Part shown: positions 35,992-45,770 of the stretch, piece after piece
Numbering within the stretch: position 1 is the first letter of the stretch
Layout: each line of letters begins with the position of its first letter
Source of the DNA: Diplosphaera chodatii
Lineage: Eukaryota > Chlorophyta > Trebouxiophyceae > Prasiolales > Stichococcaceae
Assembly: GCA_032358165.1 (NCBI GenBank)
Contig: JAALGY010000012.1
Span: forward strand, 2,418,001 to 2,482,000
Reading direction: 5' to 3'
DNA length: 64,000 nt
Position numbers and translations under genes: made by a program
The notes under the pieces: generated by a model
What the model was told of the DNA's origin: nothing
The model's input: the letters and a program-made list of their open reading frames with translations, nothing else
The model's database searches: none

Positions 35992-38886
35992 GTGTGAGAC
36001 TGGATCTTCAGATGAATCCCAATGTCAAAAAGAGCATGCGAGCTGCGTTGGCAGAGCTGCCGACAGGTGAAGTCTTTATACCCCAAGTGTTGCACTTTGC
36101 ATGCATGCATGCACATGACCAAACGGCAGAATGCTGCGTCGATATGCCATTTTGCTGCTACAATGCTCTTCAAAAGGTATTGATCGTATGCAGAAGCGAC
36201 CACTGTGGCGCAATGTGCCCTCGACACTCCATTGCCGCAGGCAGACCTTGCCGCTATTCTGGAGGACAGATATCACCAGGCCCTCAAGATGACGGCGAAC
36301 ATGCAGCCTGCAGAGGGTGCACAGCTGCACCTCACCATCATGCAGATGCAGCAGGGTGCATTGGAGTACGATCACCCTGACATTCTCCGCAACCTGCATG
36401 GCCTGGAGCAGGCACTACAATGCCTACAGGACCTTCAGGGTCACGGTAAATATGCGCAGTGTTTGTTGGTGAACACTCACTGCATGCAGCTGATGTGCCG
36501 ACAGGCCGGACCTTACGATTTCAAGTGTGCTTGACCTTCACTCTGCAGATGCTGTGAAGACACTGCAAGGCCTGGCAACAGGCCCTGTCATCGAAATGTG
36601 CAGTGCAATGCTCGCAGCGAAGGACGGCAACTGGCACGCGGCTTACATCCGAAGCCAGGTGACTCGTCTTGCGCTGTCATTCATGTATAAACACGCTGAT
36701 GTACGGCACCGAACTGAAGAACTTTCGAGGCTCCTGGCTTGCTGCAGGCACTGATTATCAGGGGCCACCCCGGAGATGAGGAGAGCGCATACACTGATTT
36801 GAAGAGCGCACTGTGCAACGCGCCAGAAATGCAGCATGATACCATCTGGGAGGCAATCGAGTTCTTCTTGACCGAGGTTGACAAACACAGCATGCTATTT
36901 GTGTACCGAGATTTCCGCTGCTATTCATGACTTGCATTGCCTATCTGTGTATCATTGCGTCAGGTGCGCCCTGGGCCTCTGAGCCAAGAGGAGGCCTGTG
37001 CTCTGCTCGAAGGCGCGGGCTATGTGTACGAACCCGATTCAGATTCTTACACCCTGCACTGCTCCGATGGAGATGCCACGACAGGTGAGACCACAGAGAG
37101 CTGAACCTGCCTAGGACACACATTCGCTATGCGCAGTGATATGTCGCACAGCCATGGGCAGCTCCCTGAGCCTCACGGCACGGTCACTAGGCTTTGCGTG
37201 CCGTTTGCAGGGCAGCAACAGCCAGTGTCGGCAAGCCGGCCTCACACTGGCAGCTCAAGTGCTGCTGGTGCTGCGGCAGGCACACTCAGCGGCAACAATG
37301 CCCAGCAACCGGCAGCAACTGGATCTCTTGGTGCTGGTGCCAAATCACTCCTGGCCACACCGCCAGGCGAGCGTCTTCTGATGCAGCTTGACTATTGCAC
37401 CAAATGTATTTGGAGCATATGTAGCTGCGTTCAGTGGCGAGCCTCAGTCTGGTATGCAGCTTGTACTGATCGGCGTTCAGCGGTAACTGGTGTTGTGTGC
37501 CTGATAGTTATCTATACCGGCGTATGCAGGAGCACAGCTGCAGCCGGAAGAGTGCGTGCCATTTGCCTTAGCAGGGGCATACGTGCCGGCTGTCAGCAGC
37601 CAGGCAACTGTCAGGCAAGATGTGGGCCGCCAGCAGTGCAACGGCTGGACTAACGCCTCGGGCATGAGGAAAGACAGCGGCTTGTCTTTGAACGTGGCGA
37701 TGGTGGATGTCCCATTGCCAGCAACAGCCAATCCCAGCTCAGATGACCTGGCAGCTGCGCTTCACACAGTGGCCACTGCCATTTTTGGCCTTCGGATGCA
37801 GCCACAGCGCCATGTCGGCGTGGTTGCATCCGCCATGGTGACAGCATGCCAGGAGCCGCTCACCGGGACAGTGCACCTGCGGCTGCTCAGCCTAAGCGGC
37901 AGCATTCTCGGCCAGGATTGCAACAGCATGCTGGATGACAACCTGCGCGTCGCCTTGAGGTGCACCCGCCTACACACGAACATGTACATCGGCGGTGAGT
38001 CCTACCGGCCGGAGCTGGACTTCGGCATTGATGGCGGGAAACAGCCGCGTGGTGTCCATTGGCACAGTGGACAACGATCGAACAGGGTAGGCATGGCATG
38101 GTTGCAATTTGCTCAGCCACATGCCCCAGCCATTGCGTTGCAAATTTGCTCTCAATACACGTGGGCTTGCTGTCACTCATACTATCTGGTGTATCCTACA
38201 ATATTGCATAGTAGGATGTCCCGTGTCAGAAGTGCTCTCAACATGTTTTGAGATGATGCTCTATGTATGCGCAGGGAGAATTTGACAATGGAAGATACGA
38301 AGACGACGGGTGGGGACTTGAGCATTGGCACAGAAGCTCTCAAAGTGCCACTAGGCTCACACGTGATGAAGCGTGCCACCGCCCAGGAGCTGGCAGTCAA
38401 GGCCGGTACGAGCGCCGTGCTGGTCAGGCTCATCCGCAGTGATGTTCGTGTGGCGCCACCTACGAACCAGGTATCCCGCCAAGCTCAACTTGCCTTAGCT
38501 TGTGTGCGAAGGCTGCTGTTGCAACACCACAATTGACGGGATGTAGCCCCACTTACGCCCGTTATGCAACCTGCTGCACTCTGCGGCAACAGGTTACAGT
38601 GGAGTTGTTGAGAAACCTGGCACATACTTCAATCAGCCTGACCGACAGCATGGCTGGCATGGAGTACGAGTCGGACGGCAAGCCCGTGCAAATGCTGGCC
38701 TCTGCATCTGCAACTACGCGGCCTGCAATGCAGCTCATCTTCAGCTTCACTGCAGTGCTGGCAGTCCTGCAAGAGAAGGGCTTCAGGGCACTATGGCAAG
38801 GCTGCCTGCCCACCAATGTGATGATTGCTTCCAGTGTGCCGGTGCAGTTCACTGGCCAGTTTCATATCCATGGTCAGGATGCATAG
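35992..38886 (+). CDS. Gene D: unidentified protein, one half of an inverted paralog pair (5' end uncertain)
   Basis: Exons that keep phase: 35992-36066, 36245-36445, 36549-36658, 36748-36876, 36964-37084, 37211 to about 37330-37372 (donor unclear), 37530-38100, 38275-38470, 38593-38886. The N-terminal part is helical and acidic (DLAAILEDRYHQALKM, LEYDHPDILRNLHGLEQALQ, PLSQEEACALLEGAGYVYEP). A Ser/Ala/Gly/Gln-rich linker follows, then a sheet-like C-terminal region (HVGVVASAMVTAC, RCTRLHTNMYIGGESYRP, AVLVRLIRSDVRVAPP, MEYESDGKPVQML, ASSVPVQFTGQFHIHG). I do not recognise the family. Gene E on the opposite strand repeats the last three exons with matching splice phases. No start codon is secure; earlier exons may lie upstream of 35992. 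Confidence 0.6.
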
Positions 38887-39087
38887 GATGGCTGGCTGTG
38901 CTTCTTGAACTGAACGGTCTAGTTTGAGAGACTAGTACTCATCACAGCCAGGTACTGGCATGCTCTCCTGTAGTGACTCAGCTGGTTCATGTATTCAACT
39001 GTTCGTGATTCCGTCCCTTGCTTGTTCTGAGGACACATACCACTGCAAGCACATCACTGTGCACCATTGCTGCTGCATTGTAGCTGC

Positions 39088-40468
39088 TTAGCCATCCATT
39101 ATGATACGCCCATCAAACCCCACTGGAAGTTGGTACGCAATTGCCTCATCGACTGGCCAGCCACCTTGCGCAGGCGCATTGATGCGCTTGCGCTGTGGCA
39201 CTGCAATGCCGATGCTGGCACGGCATACTATCTGCAGAGGGGCAGTTCCCTCATTCTGCAGCTGGGCTGCGCAAGGCACTGGCAGTATCAACTGCACCGG
39301 CTTGTTCTCTGCCTGGAACTCCATGCTCACCATGTGCTCCCTGGGCACCATGAGCTGTGAACACACAGCAGCCCGCCGCATCTCCAGAGTCACCTGCACC
39401 CAAATGGTGTTAGAATACCGTCAAGCACGAGCATCAACGACAACCACCATGAGCCACTGTGGGTGCGATTTTCACCGGCTAGTGACATGCAACTGCAGAG
39501 CGGAGGCAAGGCCACAGATATACATCACCTGCTCTGCGGATGGAACCACAGGTGTTTGGCTGCGCATCAACGTCACCACTGCTGGGGATATGGCATTTTG
39601 CAGCGCCAGTTTCTCGCCGCTTCCTGCCGCAGGGACGACGGGGGCAGCTTCTTCCACAGAGCCATCCGACATCACAGTGATGCTTGGGTTGCCAGTGGCG
39701 TCAGTCTGGTCCTGCGACACCATTTGCCTGCAGGAGTGGAGAAGGCCGGCCATGTCATGTTTACATGTGGCTGTTGTGGGTTGCTGAACAACAGCTGCGC
39801 ACCCAATGTGACAAGAAGGGAGCAACTGGAGGCAGTGACAACAACCTCTGCGGCAAACAGCTTGATGGGTGAGTTACTGATATAAACCTAGCAGTAGATG
39901 ATATCATACCCGAGGCGGTTGCTGCCGGCAGCTGCCCGGCTGGCAATGCTGCCACTTCCATAGTTGACGTCTGGGTCCACATATGGGCGCCAGGGCACGC
40001 CATGCAGCCGAACATCAAACTGAAGCCGTGCATACTGAAGGATGGCCCCCAGGCTGGTGCCAGACGGGCTGTCGCCAATAGCTGAGATGCTGCTGCTTAG
40101 TCTGTGCAGCTTGATCCTAACGCTGCCGCTGTGCTGATCGTGGCATGCAGCCACCTTGGCCGCAATGGTCACGCTAACATGGGCCGGCGGTGTGGGAAGG
40201 CTGGAGGAGAACCAGCCATACCACCAGGACGGCTGGACTTCTGCACTTGAGCTGTCTGTCGGCGGTCTTGACAGCGGCAGATCTGTCACAGTCATACTGA
40301 AGGAGCAGCATTGCGCCCCGCCTTCACAGGATTCACAGACGCGAGCACTGCAAGGTTGTCTGCGGATACCCTGCGGTCGTGCAGCTGCCGGCGGCTGCCT
40401 GCTGTCTGCCTGTGGCATAAAACGGCCTTGCAGGCTGACCGGAACGCATGCCTGGTGCTGCTCCGATT
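39088..40468 (-). pseudogene. Gene E: 5'-truncated inverted paralog of gene D
   Basis: Three minus-strand exons, 40468-39910, 39727-39529 and 39393-39088 (TAA), match the last three exons of gene D in order, length and phase. Shared landmarks: ACVPVSLQGRFMP against ECVPFALAGAYVP; HVSVTIAAKVAAC against HVGVVASAMVTAC; AGSNRLG against QRSNRVG; SMEFQAENKPVQLI against GMEYESDGKPVQML; and a C-terminal LPVGFDGRIIMDG. Identity is low, so the duplication is old. No N-terminal exons like those of D are found upstream, where the retrotransposon's 3' end begins about 300 bases away. It may be a truncated relic or a short gene; the reading frame itself has no lesion in these exons. Confidence 0.6.
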
Positions 40469-40770
40469 CTGCACATTCCATCCATGTGTGTCATCAGCAG
40501 TTGGAAAGACCACAAACGCGCACCTCGCACAACTTGAGCGCAAATAGTGACTGGGCTAGAATCGGTGTAACGGTTGCCTTTGTAGATCGTTCAGACGAAA
40601 ACAGCACAGTCTGACGATGACCCACCCGATCCGGGATGCGCGACCTCGCCCAGACCAGCGTCCCGGTTGCAGACCATGGTGAGGAGCACTAGGATGTCAC
40701 TTCTGTGAGCTTCAAAGTTCAAAGATTGAAGATGCAACGCAAAGCGACAAGATCAGGAAGACAGCCAGCG

Positions 40771-40796
40771 TGAAGTGAAGTGAAGTGAAGTGAATT
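40771..40796 (-). repeat. (TTCAC)n terminal tract of the retrotransposon
   Basis: On + the sequence is repeated GTGAA units ending GTGAATTGAC; on the coding strand this is a TTCAC repeat at the 3' end. Short tandem tails instead of poly(A) are usual in several non-LTR clades. Confidence 0.8.
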
Positions 40797-41062
40797 GACA
40801 GGTGATCCCAGCTCGTTCAGCCTGGTTCCTTCCTGCTTTCCTGGTGCATCTGCGGTTGGTGTATGCCTACACTTGTATGTCGGGCCCAGGAGACCATGCA
40901 TCTGCTTGCTAGGCACGCCACTCTGCCAGTGTCTTACTGCTCTACCCTTCGCTGGGTGTGTACGTACATCGATTACCCCGCTAACTGGGAGTGCAGTGTG
41001 CCCCAGTTAGCCGGCGAGATTGGAAGTGAGTTGACCCCCAAACGCCCAAAGGGGTGCCGGCT

Positions 41063-41100
41063 CAAGGGGTATAAAGTTTATACTTACTTTATACCCCTTG
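41063..41100 (-). repeat. Perfect 14-bp inverted repeat in the element's 3' UTR
   Basis: CAAGGGGTATAAAG (41063-41076) and CTTTATACCCCTTG (41087-41100) are exact reverse complements around a 10-base AT-rich loop. TGCCGGCT flanks both sides. It may be an RNA hairpin recognised by the element's own protein. Confidence 0.8.
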
Positions 41101-41382
41101 TGCCGGCTGGCTGCCAGCAGTAGGGTATTTCGGTGTTGTCTAGTCAGGCTCTCGTGGACGCTGTTGCCCATCAAGCCCGTGCACCCTCGGCACGCAAGCA
41201 CATACAGTGCAGCATATTCTCTTCTTGGCCTTGTCCCATTCTGGCCCTGCGTCTCGTCTCCGTGATGTCTCTGCATGGATCGCTTTCTCAGTGATGGTCT
41301 CTGGAGACTTCCCTTCGTTCGGCAGAGCACCATATGGTACTCTTCATCATCGTCGAAAGCCACCGTAGAGATCACGTCTGTG

Positions 41383-42510
41383 TCAGTGGTTCGACCTAAG
41401 GTCTGAAGCGCTGGGCATGTTGGCATCCTGCGCTACTCGTCTACGGGACCTAGTCATCATCCCACGACATGGCTGATGGCACTGCTGCTGTGGCACGCTC
41501 ACGGATGAGTCTGCGGTGAGCTTGTCACCCCCTGGCCGGGAATGGCCATGCTTTGAGCACTTTCCGCTCCTAGGCTGCTTTGGCTTGCTGATGGCTTTGC
41601 GTTTGCGGGTGTATGCTGCTGTGGCGTACCTGTTGGGCTCCTTGTGTGTCCGTAAGATCTTAACTGTGTACTCTATCGATCCCACATAGATCGAGCGCTG
41701 CAGCGCCTGAAGATCATTCTGACGTACCCCCAGGGTGCGGAGGTGCTGCTCCGTTTCTGTTCGAATAGTGCCAAATGAGCCGAACACTATAGGGAGCACT
41801 TGCACTGTCCAGCCAGGCCACCTCCGCTTCAGGTGACTCAACAAATTGGCATGCTGTGTTAGAGCTGCACCACGAGCCACTGCGTGCACAGTACTGGTCC
41901 TCAGCATACTTGATCTCCACAAGGTATATTGCTGGGCCTCCATCGCAGGGCACCTGATTGCCACGGTCGTCTCGCCCAAGGACAACCACGATATCTGGAA
42001 AGGAAGTCTGTTGGTAAGCACCCCTGAGCCATATGTCACCAGCTCCTTACTAGGGCTGCCGTCTGCACTGCGCGGATTCCAGTGGTCCTTTCCGTCCATG
42101 TGTGTGTAGCATTTTGAGTACCGTCCATGTCTGATAGCCTGTGTGATTGGTGCCAGGGCCGCGTTATTGTGACGGTCCTGTCGCAGAACCATCTTCGGGC
42201 CAAACCCGCACTCCTCCATGGAGTGCTGTGCAGTCTCGTCAACGTCCTGCTCGCACAGCTGGCACCTGGCTGAGGCAGGTCGCTTGCGTTCCGGGAGCAT
42301 CCTGTATTTCCATTTCTGTGTCCATGTCCTGTTGCATTGGGCCCTGAAAATTGTGTGGACATGCTGCCGTAAGCCTGCAGTCTTCCAGTAGCTATAGGTA
42401 ATGCCTTCATTCATTCCCCCCTCATGCAGGGCATGCAGCTTGGCAATCACGCCGCGGTTGCGCGGACAGACTTCCTGCCATTGGTGTTTGTGACACTCTT
42501 TCGTGGCCAC
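41383..42510 (-). pseudogene. Retrotransposon zinc knuckle and restriction-like endonuclease region
   Basis: A CCHC motif lies in the main frame (RCQLCEQDVDETAQHSMEEC). The nuclease core PDIVVVLGRDDRGNQ then IYLVEIKYAEDQYC lies in a second frame at about 42010-41880, and the main frame resumes at HANLLSHLKRRWPGW. Two offsetting indels therefore bracket the nuclease. PD followed by ExK is the PD-(D/E)xK signature of R2/Dualen-type endonucleases, which nick target DNA for target-primed reverse transcription. Confidence 0.7.
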
Positions 42511-43150
42511 TCGCAGGGTGTGCTAAGAGATCATTCACCGCCCATTCTTCCAGCGCGTCATCACCGTCCCGCCCTAATTGGCTAATGTACGTGATCCGAG
42601 CAAGGCCCCTGCCCGTCTGACCATTTTCCTCGTAGCTCTGGTCTTTCCCCCAGGTGCCTCTCTCAGCTGCTATGCCGTCAGCTAGTTTGTTACCAGCAAT
42701 GCCATTGTGCGCCCTAACCTTCCTGATGGAGATTCGCTTCGTCCTGAGCGTTTGTGCAATCTCTGACAGGACCAGCTGATGCTTATGATACCTGTACCTC
42801 TCCGGACTCTCCAGCATACCCTTGATGTTCCATATGCTGGTGAGGCTGTCCGTAAACATCGTGATGGCTCGGTCAGAAGGTGCCTCCTCCACCGCTGTTG
42901 CCAACGCGGCAAGCTCTGCTCTGACACTGGTATGCAGTCGCAGGTCATGACTGTCCACTGGCACATCAATGTGAATATTATGCGTCTCGTCTGTCAACGA
43001 CTTCACCACCGCAGCAGTGAGCTCCTTGTCCTTTGACTTGCTGCCGGCCGTGTACCAGTGGGTTGCTTTATCATCGAACCTGCATTTGGGCACATGTACC
43101 ACTGCTTGCTCTGGGACTGCATATTCGCCCTCAGGGTTGATCCTGGTAAT
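42422..43150 (-). pseudogene. Retrotransposon RNase H domain, catalytic Asp replaced
   Basis: The frame reads YAVPEQAVVHVPKCRF, then WYTAGSKSKDKE, RAELAALATAVEEA, MFTDSLTSIWNIKGM and VRAHNGIAGNKLADGIA. These are the RNase HI strands with Glu (RAEL), the second Asp (FTDS), His (AHNG) and the last Asp (LADG) in place. The first catalytic Asp, normally in YTDGS, is Ala here (YTAGS), so this copy should be inactive. A frameshift near 42510 leads into the next frame. Confidence 0.75.
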
Positions 43151-43740
43151 ACACCTGGCGGCTGCATCGCTTTCTGGACTGCCTTAGCCATAGGCATTGT
43201 TGGAAGATCAGTTGATGTCTGCTGTTGCAGGGCATTCACCGCCCCAGGTGGCCAATTGTATCGACTAGGTGCTGCTGCTGTCGCCAGCGCTCGGTGCAGC
43301 GCACTCAGGTTGGCAAACTTGTCAACGCCTGCCCGGTTCGAGACTGCAACAATGAACAGCTCCCATGTCGAGCGCTCCCATGTCGAGGCATCTTGTACTG
43401 CATGCACTTGTTCATGTACCAGCTCGGCGCGATCAACGGCGGTCGATGTTGCCGGTGGTTCAAGTGCAGCAGCACCTGCACCCGGTGGTGCTGCATAAGC
43501 TCGGGCACATGGTTTGGTGGGCATACCAGCACTCCTATGTTCAAAGTCGGTGTGTTCTCGTAGGTGGATGAGACTGCCCATCGGAGTGCCTTCCTGGTGC
43601 TATCCTCCCCATGGGGTGGGTGGAAGTACCCTGAACCGGTCCACTCCAGCGTTAGGGGTAGTTCAAGTACTTGGTTACCTACCTTATAACGTCCTGAACG
43701 TCCCGATTGCCCGATTGAACATTTCACGACTGTACAAATG

Positions 43741-45770
43741 AACCTGAAACTAGCAATAATTCACAGGGCAAACCGATGGTGATCACGTGGGCATCTGTTC
43801 AGCATGTATGTAGCTTACAGAAGTTGATGACAGTTCTCAATATACGTCAGTCAAGTGAAGGTAGGCTGTCTTGCTGCTGTCAAGTGGCTCTGATGTCTGA
43901 TCAAAGCAGCACACAGCATGCAGCGCACGCACCACAGCTAATCCTGCACGGCGCAAAATGTGAGCGGCTCTGCACTGCAGCTGCGTGGACCCCACAGTCC
44001 CAGAAGGCGGACAGCCCGCTGCTGCACCTGCTGCAGGTGTGCACTTTCATGGCACATTGTGCCCTGACTGATGATGCATAGATGTAGCGCCGTGCAGCAC
44101 ACATGCACCTCAAGCGACTGCTGTTTCGTTCAACTGGAGCTAACTGCTACATCGACGACTCTGTCTCATGCTGACACTTGTGCATCGTTTGGGCATGCTG
44201 CAGCGGCGTCTGCAACAGCAGTGGAGGCAGCGGTGGGCCCTGCGGCATGCGCAGTCGCGGCTGTCTGACAGCTCAGCGGAGGTGGGCGTGCCGCAGCCCC
44301 GGCCGCCGCTGGGCAGCAGGCGTCTTCTGCTGTCGTCTGACACCAGCTCAGCAGTGGCGAGTGCGCCGCAGCCACGGCCGCCGTTCAGCAACATGCTGCC
44401 GTCGTCAGACAACTCAGAGGAGGCTGGGGTACCGCTGCCCCGCCCGTCGGTGCGCAGCAGGCGGGTGGTGCCGTCGTCAGACAGCTCGTCAGCGAGGACC
44501 GGTGTGCCGCGGCCCCAGCCACCGCACGGCAGCATGCAGAACCCGTACGGAGCAGACTCCAACCGATTGAGGCCTGCTGTGCGCCAGGTGACCGACCATC
44601 TGCGCAGTCAGTGCAGGCCCCTCTGCCTCTGGAGTCGTGGGCCGCTGCACACTGGCAGATTGTATCCTTCGCTAGCAGCAGCTCGAGACTGGTGCCATCC
44701 CTAACCTGACGGGACAGCATGCAGAGCATCACTACATAGCTACCTGTTCCTGCTGTAATGCGGTGCTGCGCAGGTAGCGGGATGCAAGCCAGGCGGCTTA
44801 GGGCACATGAAAAGTCACATTGCAAAGGCACCCGCCGACCACTGTGGCCAATGGCGCATGCAGTGTGCCTTCCTAGCACCTCAGCGCTTGCTCAGGTTTA
44901 TGCGGGGGCAGCAGAGGTGCCGGTAGCAGGCAGCACAAGGGCAGCAGAGACAGTGGTTGCTGCAGCAGCAAGTATGAACACGATGAGAACCATTGAATGC
45001 AGCAGGAGACATGTTGGGAGCGGCGCAGCGCGCAGACCGAGAGCAGCACAGCGCCGGATGCAGCCGCACCCAGAACAGTACTGCCATAGCAAACGATGTC
45101 CCACAGCACAACAGCAGCTCTGCAGGTAGCAGTGGCACAGCCTACATAGCACAGCAGGCATCTCTGACCCCGCGTGTGTACATTGGGGCTTAATATTCGA
45201 CCAGTGAAGAACACAGCAGTTCAGTAGACCTTCTATAACGATCAGCAGCGCAGCAGCACTTCAGCACGCAGACTCACATCAGCGCAGCAGACGATCAGAA
45301 CTGTGACAGCAGCCTCGCGGTGAGGGGTGTACCATCATACCTACCCAGCAGGTGTCCTGTTGATTTGCAATAGATTAGGTTGCAAAAGAGCACATATCGC
45401 AGTCCCAATGCTAAGTTTGTAGTTTGCCTGCCCCACTGCAACAGCAGGTCATGCTGTGGCAGTCCTGCGCCTGGCTTGATCTCATGCCACAGCCTAGGCA
45501 ATAAGGTGTAGCACAGTGTGCATGTGCATATCAGCTTGAGTGGCGCCCTGGGCGGGCCTGGTGGGGTGCAGAGGTCGATGGCAGCTGCTGCATTATTCCA
45601 GGTGCAGTGATGCTTGCATGATCAGCAATAAGATGTGACTCTTTGGGCGGCAGTAGGGTTGATTGTCATCCATTTTTACCACCGCCATTCTCACACTGCA
45701 GTACGCTGTTTCTGTAACCTCAGCAGTAACACATACCAGGCGCTAATGTACAGAGAGATTTCGCGCGTAG
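43741..45770. other. Retrotransposon 5' flank, paralog C remnant and spacer
   Basis: About 43900-44160 aligns by eye with the last intron of paralog A (17450-17640). The C remnant follows, then 44.7-45.8 kb in which I see no gene. Confidence 0.4.
44204..44704 (+). pseudogene. Copy C: broken third copy of the last exon of the A/B family
   Basis: The exon starts after CTGCAG (44203) like exon 25 of B. The repeat region is clear (LSDSSAEVGVPQPRPPLGSR, SSDNSEEAGVPLPRPSVRSR). Entering in the expected phase hits a stop before the repeats, so an indel separates the exon start from the repeat frame. The normal stop after the last repeat is also lost, and the frame runs on to 44704. Upstream exons of C are absent; the retrotransposon begins about 450 bases upstream. 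Confidence 0.7.

Larger units (their letters stand above)
40771..43740 (-). mobile_element. 5'-truncated non-LTR retrotransposon with RNase H, CCHC and PD-(D/E)xK endonuclease (Dualen/RandI-like)
   Basis: On the minus strand the order is a conserved-looking segment (about 43680-43500, YFHPPHGEDSTRKALRWAVS), an RNase H domain, a CCHC zinc motif, a PD...EIK nuclease core, a C-terminal region (HLKRRWPGWTVQVLPIVFG), a hairpin-bearing 3' UTR and a terminal (TTCAC)n tract at 40771-40796. The combination of RNase H with a C-terminal restriction-like endonuclease is that of Dualen/RandI elements of green algae. No reverse-transcriptase core or N-terminal endonuclease is visible, so the copy is 5'-truncated. 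At least four frame changes break the protein. The 5' edge is approximate. Confidence 0.72.

Noticed and set aside
38275..38440. Alternative frame of gene D exon 8 (GEFDNGRYEDDGWG)
   Set aside because: It looks protein-like, but only the other frame keeps phase with exon 9 and matches the paralog E exon.
41383..42510. 375-codon open frame as an intact gene
   Set aside because: Domain content shows it is the C-terminal part of a retrotransposon protein with frame changes, not a free-standing gene.
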